Shown piece by piece: positions 1-8,117 of a stretch of DNA of 64,000 nt. The translations under genes were made by a program, and so were the position numbers. Location of the stretch: assembly GCF_011065405.1 (NCBI RefSeq), contig NZ_CP047056.1, forward strand, positions 1,696,747 to 1,760,746, read 5' to 3'. Origin of the DNA: Succinivibrio dextrinosolvens (lineage in GTDB: Bacteria; Pseudomonadota; Gammaproteobacteria; Enterobacterales; Succinivibrionaceae). The notes beneath the pieces were generated by a model that saw only the letters and a list, made by a program, of their open reading frames with translations, was not told the DNA's origin and ran no database searches. The stretch's first letter is position 1. Every line of letters begins with the position of its first letter.

Positions 1-202
1 GCTCATGATAAAAATGATGATGCTCCACTACATGCTCATGTGGACGATGATGTCTAGGATAGAATGGGTAACCACTGCTATAAGAGAGATTGCTTCCATC
101 CTTACTGTAAAAGAATCCAAAACTATCTCCTGCATACGAAACATTTGCAGATGATAAGCCTAATAATAAAGCAGAAACAGTCAGGATTTTACATAATTTC
201 AT
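1..202 (-). CDS. His-rich exported protein, 3' part outside window
   Basis: An open frame starts at the ATG at 202-200 (minus strand) and leaves the window at base 1, so only the first 67 codons are visible. AGGAG lies about 10 bases upstream of the ATG. The N-terminus (MKLCKILTVSALLLGLSSAN, then VSYA) is a classical signal peptide with likely cleavage after SYA. The mature part is Gly/Ser/Tyr-rich and then very His-rich (YPRHHRPHEHVVEHHHFYHE). Clustered histidines suggest periplasmic metal binding, but that is inference. It is divergent from the TetR gene, which could regulate it. Family not recognised. Confidence 0.75.
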   Translation of the reverse strand, partial: MKLCKILTVSALLLGLSSANVSYAGDSFGFFYSKDGSNLSYSSGYPFYPRHHRPHEHVVEHHHFYHE

Positions 203-300
203 ACAAAACAGCTCCTAATTAAACAAGTTTGTCTTGCTGAGTCAAAGAGTATCGGAGCTCGCTTAGTAATGACTTAGAAATAATGGATTTAAAACAAGCA

Positions 301-329
301 GATATTTTAAATATGACTAATTGTATAAT
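301..329 (+). promoter_or_regulatory. Possible promoter of the TetR gene
   Basis: A consensus TATAAT -10 box sits at 324-329, with a weak -35 candidate (GATATT, 301-306) 17 bases upstream. It lies 39 bases before the chosen TetR start. An autoregulatory operator might lie here, but no clear palindrome was identified. Confidence 0.4.
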
Positions 330-368
330 ATGTAAAAACTAAGTATATTGTCCCTAACGAGGATGAAT

Positions 369-1004
369 ATGGAAGAACAGAAACAAAGAGTAAGAAGAAA
401 AGAATCTCGAGCAGATGAGATCTTAGCATGCGCCGACAAGCTTTTTCTTGAAAACGGTTTTGAGGAAACAACTTTTTCAGATATTGCCAAAGAGGGAAAG
501 ATGGCGAGATCAACCATCTATCTTTATTTTAAGGACAAAAATGAAATCCTTAAGGCAATTCTACACAGAAGTTTTGTCTCTCATATGCCGATCATTCAGC
601 ACGAAAGTCTGTATGAAAGCAAAACTGTTGGAGAACTTTTCAACAATGCGGTTATAGGAATTGAAAAGTTCTTTGATGAACCTCGTTTTATCCATCGTTA
701 TCAGATGCTTTTCAATCTGGCAATAAAACATCCGTATATTGCAAAGATGATGAACGAGGAATCAATTCTTCCAACCAAAAACCTATGGAATCAGCACTGT
801 GCCAGACTGAATGTAAGCCAGAAAATGACAGATTACTTCTTTTCGTCCCTGTACAGTATTTTCCTTATGGCCTGCCTGTCCGGAAATATTTTTGGTGAAG
901 AAAATCCTTTACTCGAATTTAAAGATTTTTCAAAAATATACAGAGAGGGAATTCTGCAGTTGGAGGTTCTTCAGAAAAACAAATGCAACAAAAAAGGTGA
1001 ATAG
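369..1004 (+). CDS. TetR/AcrR-family transcriptional regulator
   Basis: This is a 211-residue protein with an N-terminal TetR helix-turn-helix: RADEILACADKLFLENGFEE, then TTFSDIAKEGKMARSTIYLY followed by FKDKNEIL, the usual TetR_N signature. The rest is an all-helical ligand/dimer domain without recognisable specificity. The frame is open from a TTG at 348, but ATG 369 is preferred because GAGG at 359-362 is then well spaced; ATG 363 would abut that site. The divergent His-rich exported protein is a plausible target. The ligand is unknown. Confidence 0.88.
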   Translation: MEEQKQRVRRKESRADEILACADKLFLENGFEETTFSDIAKEGKMARSTIYLYFKDKNEILKAILHRSFVSHMPIIQHESLYESKTVGELFNNAVIGIEKFFDEPRFIHRYQMLFNLAIKHPYIAKMMNEESILPTKNLWNQHCARLNVSQKMTDYFFSSLYSIFLMACLSGNIFGEENPLLEFKDFSKIYREGILQLEVLQKNKCNKKGE

Positions 1005-1119
1005 TAAAAATTACACCAAGCATTGTCAGCACATTTTTGGTGCAGATTAAATTTAGATGAATCCAGAGTAAAAAGCGATTTATCAGGCGGTTAAGCATCC
1101 TTAGGATTTAAATTTCCGC

Positions 1120-1154
1120 TTTCGCACAAAAATAATTATCTTCTAGAGTATAAT
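1120..1154 (+). promoter_or_regulatory. Likely pyrBI promoter
   Basis: A perfect TATAAT lies at 1149-1154, about 90 bases upstream of pyrB. The -35 region is poor (candidates between 1120 and 1131). The distance leaves a leader of about 85 bases containing two hairpins. Confidence 0.45.
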
Positions 1155-1156
1155 GT

Positions 1157-1224
1157 AGCTTTCAGGAACAGCGTAAACGCAAGCGCTCCTGAAAGCGAAT
1201 GCGTCCCAGTTCTTGCTGGTTTTC
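1157..1224 (+). promoter_or_regulatory. Structured pyrBI leader (possible attenuator)
   Basis: The 10-bp arms at 1158-1167 and 1187-1196 are perfectly complementary and enclose a small GCG-TAAA-CGC hairpin at 1171-1180. A second short hairpin follows (CCAG 1206-1209 with CTGG 1216-1219), directly followed by TTTT at 1220-1223, and ends 21 bases before the pyrB start. Enterobacterial pyrBI is known to be controlled by UTP-sensitive attenuation in the leader. The layout here is compatible with that, but the terminator stem is only 4 bp and no leader peptide was identified. Confidence 0.4.
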
Positions 1225-1244
1225 TAACAGTAAAGGGACAAAAC

Positions 1245-2168
1245 ATGACAAATCCACTTTTCCAGAAAGATATAATTTCTATATCTGAATTCTCAAAAGA
1301 TCATATCGAATTAATTCTAAAAACTGCGTTTGAACTCAAAAAGAATCCACGCACTGATCTGTTAAAAGACAAACTTATCGGTGTAACTTTCTTTGAAGGA
1401 TCTACCAGAACCCGTCTATCATTTGAAACAGCTATTCAGAGACTCGGCGGAAGAGTTATCGGTTTTCCAGATGCAGCCAACACCTCATTAGGAAAGAAAG
1501 GCGAGACCTTCATGGACTCTATGAGAATCATCACCTCCTACACAGATGCCCTTGTAATAAGACATAACAAGGAAGGTGCTGCAAGATTAGCTGCAGATAT
1601 ATCACCAGTGCCTGTTATCAATGCAGGAGACGGTTCAAACCAGCATCCTTCTCAGACCATGCTAGATCTGTTCACTATCAAGGAAACTCAGGGTAGACTT
1701 GAGGAGATTTCAATTGCCTTTGTAGGTGATCTGAAGTATGGTCGTACTGTACACTCTCTTGCAGAAGCCTTATCCTTATACAATGCAAGAATTTATTTGG
1801 TTTCTCCAGAATCACTGGCAATGCCTCAGTACATTCTTGATGATCTGACCAAGAGAGGTATTACTTTCTCAGTACACACCAGTCTGGAAGAAGTAATGCC
1901 AAAGATTGATATTCTTTACATGACTCGTGTTCAGAAAGAAAGATTCGATGAAACAGAGTATCAACACTTAAAATCAAAATACATCCTTACCCCAGAAACA
2001 CTTGCAGATGCAAAGGAAAACATGAAGATTCTTCACCCTCTGCCAAGAATTGATGAAATTGTTTCTTCTGTTGATGATACCCCTTACGCATATTACTTCA
2101 AACAGGCAGCTAACGGTGTATATGCCCGCGAAGCTATTCTTTCACTAGTTCTGAACAAGGAGATTTAA
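1245..2168 (+). CDS. pyrB: Aspartate carbamoyltransferase, catalytic subunit
   Basis: PyrB catalyses carbamoyl phosphate + L-aspartate to N-carbamoyl-aspartate, the committed step of pyrimidine synthesis. The protein has 307 residues, close to the E. coli length. Visible motifs in order: the carbamoyl-phosphate loop [14 protein letters not shown] (about 48-61), [14 protein letters not shown] with the conserved His (about 130-143), [20 protein letters not shown] of the mobile 240s loop, and HPLPR near the C-terminus. AAAGGGAC precedes the ATG. The next gene, pyrI, begins one base after the stop, so the pair is an operon making the allosteric holoenzyme. Confidence 0.97.
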   Translation: MTNPLFQKDIISISEFSKDHIELILKTAFELKKNPRTDLLKDKLIGVTFFEGSTRTRLSFETAIQRLGGRVIGFPDAANTSLGKKGETFMDSMRIITSYTDALVIRHNKEGAARLAADISPVPVINAGDGSNQHPSQTMLDLFTIKETQGRLEEISIAFVGDLKYGRTVHSLAEALSLYNARIYLVSPESLAMPQYILDDLTKRGITFSVHTSLEEVMPKIDILYMTRVQKERFDETEYQHLKSKYILTPETLADAKENMKILHPLPRIDEIVSSVDDTPYAYYFKQAANGVYAREAILSLVLNKEI

Positions 2169-2169
2169 G

Positions 2170-2667
2170 ATGTCAGAAGCTCATGTAGAAAACAACAAAT
2201 CAAAACTCCTTGTTGAGGCTATTGCTAACGGAACTGTAATCGATCATATTGCCCCTGGACAGGCAATCAATATCATTCGTATGTTTAAATTCCTAGGAAA
2301 AGGCAATCAGCTTACTGTTGGATTCAACCTGCGTTCAGGTGATCTCGGCAAGAAAGATATCATTAAGATAGCTGATGTTGTATTTTCTCCAGCACAGACC
2401 GAGCAGATTGCAGTTCTAGCTCCAAATGCAACCATCAATCAGATTGAGGACTACAAGGTAGTAGATAAATACAAATTAAGACTGCCAGCAGAAACTGTAG
2501 GTGTTTTCAAATGTCCAAACAGCAACTGCATAACCAACGAGGAAAAAGATGCAAACGCTCGTTTTAAGATTTCTGTAGAGGGAAATCAGATCCAGATGAA
2601 ATGCCGCTACTGCGAAAGAGTCTTTTCAAGAGAAGTTGTACTTGAGTTCAACGGACTAGGAGCATAA
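2170..2667 (+). CDS. pyrI: Aspartate carbamoyltransferase, regulatory subunit
   Basis: PyrI is the nucleotide-binding regulatory chain that confers CTP/ATP control on PyrB. The N-terminal allosteric domain shows VIDHIAPGQAINIIRMF. The C-terminal zinc domain has four cysteines in the family pattern (CPNSNC, then KCRYC). At 165 residues it is slightly longer than the E. coli chain. AGGAG inside the end of pyrB serves as its ribosome-binding site, indicating translational coupling. A hairpin terminator follows. Confidence 0.96.
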   Translation: MSEAHVENNKSKLLVEAIANGTVIDHIAPGQAINIIRMFKFLGKGNQLTVGFNLRSGDLGKKDIIKIADVVFSPAQTEQIAVLAPNATINQIEDYKVVDKYKLRLPAETVGVFKCPNSNCITNEEKDANARFKISVEGNQIQMKCRYCERVFSREVVLEFNGLGA

Positions 2668-2682
2668 TTTCAAACGACACAG

Positions 2683-2708
2683 ACCTCCCCACACGCGGGA
2701 GGTTTTCA
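2683..2708 (+). terminator. Rho-independent terminator of pyrBI
   Basis: ACCTCCC (2683-2689) pairs with GGGAGGT (2697-2703) around a 7-base loop and is followed by TTTT. It lies 15 bases after the pyrI stop. Confidence 0.85.
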
Positions 2709-2732
2709 TTCCACTCGGCGAGTAAATATCTT

Positions 2733-4682
2733 TTAATGACAGATAATATTTAAAGATTCCAGCGGACTGTGTATCTCTGAATTCTTCTCAAGATACTCAA
2801 GAATCAAATCTGACGGTAAAGGTCTTGAAAAATAAAAGCCCTGTAGAAACTCAATTCCGCATTCCTTAAAATAATTTGCCTGTGCATCAGTTTCAACACC
2901 TTCAGCCACAATAGAGCAGCCTATCGAATGAACCAGGTTGATGATAGACAGAAGAACCGTCATAGATTTTCTATTTTTTTCATCAAATGCCTGCCAGATC
3001 AGAGATTTATCAATCTTGATTAAATCATAACTGATAGAGGCCATATTGTAGAAATTAGAATATCCAGTGCCAAAATCATCCATTGACAGCTTATATCCTA
3101 ATTTTCTTAACTTAGATATATTAGACTGAGCAATTTTTCCAGAATGAACCGCAGCGGTTTCTGTGACTTCAAAAAATATAAACTTAGGAGAAAGATTATA
3201 GTTCTTAACAGCCTGATGCAGACGATAAGGTAATGATGGCTCTGAGAGCTGTATTCCCGACAGATTTACAGCAATTCCTTGAATAATATTTTTCTTATCC
3301 AGATTGTATTTTCTGATAAAACTACAGACCTTGTTTATTACTCTGTCACCGAGCTGATAGATTAGACCTTTTTTCTCGGCAATAGGAATAAATACATCAG
3401 GAGAAACATACCCCTGAGATGATTCGGCCTTAAGTCTTATCAAAGCCTCAAGATATACGCATTTTCTAGAAACAGAATTGATAATTGGCTGGAAATACAC
3501 ATCAAAACCATCCTCATCAATGGCTTTCTGAAGTAGCGTTTCAATCTCCTCTCTATACTCTCTCTGATCTGCAGTTGCCTTGTCAATTACCTGAATGGAG
3601 TGATTATTACCATATTCATCTGCATTTCTACAAAATGAAAGCAAATCCATCAGATCTTCTGAATCAGACACGATATTAGGACATTCAACAGAACAGACTG
3701 AAAAAGAAGGGGTTACCATGTAATCTGACAGCAGCAGAGTTCTATCTGATAATTTGTAGTTACCATAAAGATGCTCAAGATCTTCTTTTGAGCTAATTAT
3801 GAAACCGAAACTGTATTCAAGGGTTCTGAAAATATTACGGCTTTTAAATTCAGGAATCGTCATAATTGCCTTTTCTATGCATTCTAAGCAGACTTTCTGA
3901 CCATAAGTTGCTCTGATTGACTCAACATTCTGCAGAGAAAAATTAATCACCCAGAAATGGCGTCTGAGTTTTAAAAACTCCTGAATTGTATATTCAAATG
4001 AATATCTTGAAAAAGCCGATGGTATATCCTTATCCGTATGCTCCTTAGTGTTTTCAAAAATCAGATAGAAACACAGCACTGCCACACATGACGAAGCTGA
4101 TGACAGGTGCATAAAGGGGAAGAAATACTGAACTGTCGATGTTACAAGCCAGATAAAAAGAAATAAAACATATTCATAGTAGAAACGTTTTTCCTTCGAA
4201 GGATCTGACCTTAAAAGCATAAAAACAATCAGCAGGAAATAACAGGCAAAAGCCAGATAGCTGCTTTGAGAGATTATCCCGTAAGAGTAGGCTTCATCTC
4301 CCTCTGAATGGTAACCTATATCTCCAAAAATAACCATAAGAAAAGATACACACAGAGGAAGAGTTCTTAATACAAACTGTGCATTTGTATAGTTTTTAAT
4401 TGATCTGGTTCTAAGATCAATATACATATAAATCAGCCAGATATTTATATTTACAGTTACAAAGAAAAGCTGATGAACTATCTTGGTACTTAATATGGTG
4501 AAGTATTCCGGATGGTAATATGAAAACAGACATAGAGATTTAAACAGAATACTTAATGCAGAAAAGAAAATCAGAACCTCAAACATCTTTGTGGTGTACA
4601 GCTTCAATCTTCTGTAGCGATAAAACTCCATCACCACAATGAAGATGATAATAAAAGAAGCAATCTGTACGCCGTAAGACAT
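2733..4682 (-). CDS. Membrane-anchored EAL-domain c-di-GMP phosphodiesterase
   Basis: This 649-residue protein has about seven hydrophobic segments in its first 215 residues, forming an integral-membrane sensor-like region. A middle region (about 230-370) has GGDEF-like size but no GGDEF motif, so cyclase activity is unlikely. The C-terminal EAL domain (about 390-635) keeps EALIRL, AVNLSGIQL, FFEVTET, DDFGTGYSN, IKIDKSLI, VAEGVET and QGFYFSRPL, that is, the metal and base residues of active phosphodiesterases. It should hydrolyse c-di-GMP at the membrane; the signal sensed is unknown. Transcription is convergent with pyrBI. Confidence 0.9.
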   Translation of the reverse strand: MSYGVQIASFIIIFIVVMEFYRYRRLKLYTTKMFEVLIFFSALSILFKSLCLFSYYHPEYFTILSTKIVHQLFFVTVNINIWLIYMYIDLRTRSIKNYTNAQFVLRTLPLCVSFLMVIFGDIGYHSEGDEAYSYGIISQSSYLAFACYFLLIVFMLLRSDPSKEKRFYYEYVLFLFIWLVTSTVQYFFPFMHLSSASSCVAVLCFYLIFENTKEHTDKDIPSAFSRYSFEYTIQEFLKLRRHFWVINFSLQNVESIRATYGQKVCLECIEKAIMTIPEFKSRNIFRTLEYSFGFIISSKEDLEHLYGNYKLSDRTLLLSDYMVTPSFSVCSVECPNIVSDSEDLMDLLSFCRNADEYGNNHSIQVIDKATADQREYREEIETLLQKAIDEDGFDVYFQPIINSVSRKCVYLEALIRLKAESSQGYVSPDVFIPIAEKKGLIYQLGDRVINKVCSFIRKYNLDKKNIIQGIAVNLSGIQLSEPSLPYRLHQAVKNYNLSPKFIFFEVTETAAVHSGKIAQSNISKLRKLGYKLSMDDFGTGYSNFYNMASISYDLIKIDKSLIWQAFDEKNRKSMTVLLSIINLVHSIGCSIVAEGVETDAQANYFKECGIEFLQGFYFSRPLPSDLILEYLEKNSEIHSPLESLNIICH

Positions 4683-4865
4683 GTTTTTTCACATCCTCAA
4701 AAAACTGTCGAGAAATTTTTCTGATTAAATTAACTTTATCTCCCTTTAACCATATCACGTTCGGTAAAAACAAGCCTAGAAATAGCTCACAAGACTGTAT
4801 TTTTATAGAGAAGAGGCAGATAATAGTCTTATCAAAGTATCATCAGTACAAAAAATTGGAAATAA

Positions 4866-5381
4866 ATGGACTTTGTAAATTACTATGAGTCGCCTCTTGG
4901 AAAGATAAAACTTTCTAGTAACGGTACAAAACTGACAGGACTGTGTTTTTTTGATCAGAACAACTATGCTGAAACAATGGATAGTCCCCACTCAGAGAAA
5001 GAGTTGCCGGTATTCACGCTTACAAAGAGCTGGCTTGCTATTTATTTTGCAGGAAGGCGTCCTAACTTTAGTCCGGAACTAACTTTTAAAGGTACTGTCT
5101 TTCAGGAAAGAGTATGGAATAAATTACAAAAAATTCCATACGGACAAACCACAACCTATGGCGAAATAGCCAAAAGGCTCGCAGCAGAACAGGGACTGCG
5201 TCACATGTCAGCTCAGGCTGTAGGAAGAGCGGTCGGACATAATCCTATAGCGATAATCATTCCATGCCATAGGATCATAGGCTCAGGAGGTAAACTTACC
5301 GGATACTCCGGAGGACTTGAACGAAAAGAAAAACTTCTACTTCTGGAAAGAGTTGATTCTTTGCAAACTGGTACAATGTAG
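4866..5381 (+). CDS. ogt: Methylated-DNA--protein-cysteine methyltransferase
   Basis: A suicide enzyme that removes alkyl groups from O6 of guanine onto its own cysteine. The protein has 171 residues: a short N-terminal ribonuclease-like domain (YYESPLGKIKL) and the catalytic domain with FQERVWNKLQKIPYGQTTTY, VGRAVGHNP, the acceptor motif IIPCHRIIG and GYSGGLERK. It is the stand-alone Ogt/MGMT type without the Ada regulatory half. The start has only a weak ribosome-binding site (TTGGAAA). It appears monocistronic and is convergent with the broken methyltransferase fragment downstream. Confidence 0.93.
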   Translation: MDFVNYYESPLGKIKLSSNGTKLTGLCFFDQNNYAETMDSPHSEKELPVFTLTKSWLAIYFAGRRPNFSPELTFKGTVFQERVWNKLQKIPYGQTTTYGEIAKRLAAEQGLRHMSAQAVGRAVGHNPIAIIIPCHRIIGSGGKLTGYSGGLERKEKLLLLERVDSLQTGTM

Positions 5382-5428
5382 CCTTTTTGTTTTTAACTCC
5401 GCTCTTAATGGACTGAGTTTTGAGAATA

Positions 5429-5734
5429 TTACATCTTCTCAAGAAGACAAATAGTCTCCACATGCGAAGAGAAAGGAAACATATCAAAGCTTTTTACTGT
5501 TTTAACCTTAAAGCCGTTTGCAGACAAAGTCATCAAATCTCGAGACAGAGCTGTCAGAGAGCAGAAAATGTAAGCCAGTTTCAAGGGGGCTTTCAGCCTG
5601 CATAACTGAAGACAGGCTTTCTCTCCAATTCCTGCTCTTGCAGGATCACAGATAATTGCTCGAATATTTTTCTTTCTAAGATGATCAGGAAGGCCTTTAG
5701 TAATATCAGCCACCTCAAAGAACACGTTCTCCAC
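5429..5734 (-). pseudogene. C-terminal fragment of RumA/RlmD-like RNA m5U methyltransferase
   Basis: This is the 3' part of the gene whose 5' part lies at 8141-9245, separated by the IS1634-family element. The reading frame joins exactly through the duplicated 40 bp (residues VENVFFEVADITK occur at both junctions). It carries motif IV as DPARAG and the catalytic-Cys region as YIFCSLTALSRDL, where the family usually has SCNP; the Cys is kept but the neighbours differ. It ends with FPFSSHVETICLLEKM, the family's usual C-terminus (HVE). The undisrupted protein would be about 456 residues. Without its N-terminus the fragment has no expected activity. Confidence 0.85.
5695..5734. repeat. Left copy of 40-bp target duplication of IS1634-family element 1
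   Basis: It is identical base for base to 8141-8180. The two copies directly flank the terminal inverted repeats of the element. Very long, variable target duplications are a known property of IS1634/IS1549-type elements. Confidence 0.93.
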
Positions 5735-5908
5735 CTGTGTTCCGCAGCTAGAACCTAAAATTTAAGAAAATTCGAAAAAAACGTTTGGCTTCAAATAAAG
5801 GCTGAACGTTATTTTTTGCCTTAAATCACATGTTAGTATTTTAGTATGCATTGATATGAATAATATGATATACTATACCTGTGAATTTCCTCTGCGGAGT
5901 ACCTGTGT

Positions 5909-8044
5909 ATGTTTTTATCTCATAAGAAAAATAGTAATGGCTTTTATTACCTTTACCTGATGGAAGGAAAATATAATCCTGAACTTAAAAGAACCACTAC
6001 ATATGTGGTTAAAAGTTTCGGCAGAGTTGACGAGTTTAAAAAGAATAACCCCGAGGAATATGCAAGTCTGGTAGAGAAATACGGAGATAAAAAGACTCGT
6101 TCCAAAGCAGAGCAGGAACACACTATCCAGCAGTTTATTACTGCGGGACAAAAGGCAGAAGAACAGCTGAATTTCTTTTCAAAAGTTAAGGCGCTGATGC
6201 CTCAGCGAATTGCCCATCTTGCCTTACGCAGACTCTGGAATGACGAACTGCAGATGTCAAAGTTCTTTGAATATATGACTCGCCACAACAGCGTTGATAT
6301 TCAATACAACATTTCAGAGATAGCTTTGTATTTCTCCATGCTGAAACTGGTACAACCATCCTCTTATCTTGAAGGTTTGGAGCTAAGCCCAAGATTCCTG
6401 GGTGATCCGATGTCAGAGTACACTTCTGATGATGTTTACCGCAGTCTTCATGTGCTGGCAGAGTACAAAGACATGATTATGAAGCACGTAAACAAAAGAG
6501 TTGATGAGATGGTTCCAAGAGAGAAGTCTCTTATATTCTTTGACTGCACCAACTGTTATTTTGAAACTGCCTACAATGATGTCTACTGGTACACAAAGAA
6601 GGCTCTGAGACTGCTACGAAGAGAGCTTAGACATGAAGATAAAACATTAAAACAGCTCTCGGATAAAGAGCTTAACCAAATCATAGCCGATTCTCCTGTA
6701 TATACACAGATGCTCGAAACTATCTATGAATCCCTGGGGGAGCCTCTGAGGATGCACGGCCCAAGTAAAGAAAAACGTTTCGACCTGCCATTGGTATCAA
6801 TTGCTCTGGTGGTTGATGAACATGCTATTCCAATTGACTTCAAAGTTTTTTCCGGAAATAAAGCTGAAACCTCAACCATGAAAGAGGTGGTTGGAGAACT
6901 GAAAAAGAAGCATCAGATACGCAATGCTGTTCTGGTTGCAGACAGCGCTCTGAACGGTACAAAGAATCTGTGCATGCTGCTTGAGGAAGGCTTAGGATTT
7001 TCTGTTGCTAAATCCTCATTGTCTTTTACAGAAAAAGTCAGAGAAAACGAGCTGAACCTCAATGACTTTGAAACCATTAAGGATGAAGCAGGTAACGATA
7101 CCGGAATGCAGTATAAGATTGTGGATTTCCACAATGTAAGGTATGACCGTTCTGAACTGACTGAGGATGGAAAAAGTACAAAATACACCATCGACTGCAA
7201 GATGATGATTACGTTCAGCAAAACAAGATATGAAAGAGATATCGCAGTACTTGAAGAGAATATAAAAAGAGCTCAGCAGGCAATAGATACACAGGAGGCT
7301 ATTGACATCAGTTCCAACGGCTGGAAGCAGTTAATTATCCTGGAAAAAGATGCAAGCAAGGAAGAAGAGTCCATCTCTGATGGAGACAAGACTTCAGAAA
7401 GCAAGAAAACCAAGAAAAAAGAGAGAACACAATTCGCTGTTTCACTGGACAGGAATGCTATTGAGAAACGGAGAAAATGTGCTGGCTTTGCCGGAATTCT
7501 ATTCCATGAACCTCCTGAGGGTAAAGAACAGTTCACTCCCGCATATGTAAGTACTCTCTACCATCAGCTGGTGCAGATTGAGGACTGTTTCAGAGTAATG
7601 AAGAATGACTTTGAGATCAGACCTATGTACGTTAGGGACAATCAGAGCATCAATGGGCACGTGCTGCTGTGCATTCTATCCCTGATTATGGCGAGAATCA
7701 TCCAGAGAAAGTTTGCTCAAGAAGGTTACAGTGTAACTGTAGGACAACTTCAGGAGTGTCTTCAGAGTCTGAAACTTATGATTTTATCTTCGGATGGTAA
7801 TCACTGCATATATATGAGATCAATGGAGGCAGAAAAAAGAGACTGTTTACGAAAATCAAGAAAGGAAAATGAACTGGGAGAAAATGAACTGAAACAAAGG
7901 ATTATGAATATTCTGGGATGTTCACTGCAAGCACCAATGAATACAGTTGAGCAACTTAGGAAGACCTTTAAGATCAAGAGCCTTGGTACCTCAAAATATC
8001 AGCAGGAGCTTATGTGTAAATATTACAGTAACGCTACCTCATAA
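5909..8044 (+). CDS. IS1634-family transposase
   Basis: This 711-residue DDE transposase fits IS1634/IS4-like elements. The catalytic carboxylates are visible in context: the first Asp in FFDCTNCYFETAYND, the second Asp in VLVADSALNG, and the Glu in VQIEDCFRVMKNDFEIRPMY with the typical F-R-x-M-K-x-D-F-x-x-R-P ending. A Lys/Glu-rich low-complexity stretch (about 485-515) interrupts the core before the Glu motif. The gene appears intact. The transposase at 29756-31852 is a clear but diverged relative. Confidence 0.94.
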   Translation: MFLSHKKNSNGFYYLYLMEGKYNPELKRTTTYVVKSFGRVDEFKKNNPEEYASLVEKYGDKKTRSKAEQEHTIQQFITAGQKAEEQLNFFSKVKALMPQRIAHLALRRLWNDELQMSKFFEYMTRHNSVDIQYNISEIALYFSMLKLVQPSSYLEGLELSPRFLGDPMSEYTSDDVYRSLHVLAEYKDMIMKHVNKRVDEMVPREKSLIFFDCTNCYFETAYNDVYWYTKKALRLLRRELRHEDKTLKQLSDKELNQIIADSPVYTQMLETIYESLGEPLRMHGPSKEKRFDLPLVSIALVVDEHAIPIDFKVFSGNKAETSTMKEVVGELKKKHQIRNAVLVADSALNGTKNLCMLLEEGLGFSVAKSSLSFTEKVRENELNLNDFETIKDEAGNDTGMQYKIVDFHNVRYDRSELTEDGKSTKYTIDCKMMITFSKTRYERDIAVLEENIKRAQQAIDTQEAIDISSNGWKQLIILEKDASKEEESISDGDKTSESKKTKKKERTQFAVSLDRNAIEKRRKCAGFAGILFHEPPEGKEQFTPAYVSTLYHQLVQIEDCFRVMKNDFEIRPMYVRDNQSINGHVLLCILSLIMARIIQRKFAQEGYSVTVGQLQECLQSLKLMILSSDGNHCIYMRSMEAEKRDCLRKSRKENELGENELKQRIMNILGCSLQAPMNTVEQLRKTFKIKSLGTSKYQQELMCKYYSNATS

Positions 8045-8074
8045 TATTCCTACTAAAAAACGAAATTCAAAAAT

Positions 8075-8117
8075 AGGTCAGATCCATTATTTAATCAGAG
8101 ATCTGACCTTATTTTAT
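8075..8117 (+). terminator. Hairpin with T-rich tail downstream of IS1634 transposase 1
   Basis: AGGTCAGAT (8075-8083) pairs with ATCTGACCT (8101-8109) around a 17-base loop, followed by TATTTTATT. It probably ends the transposase transcript inside the element. Confidence 0.55.

Noticed and set aside
307-513. Minus-strand hydrophobic ORFs overlapping the TetR start
   Set aside because: They overlap a well-supported helix-turn-helix gene and have no ribosome-binding site or family match.
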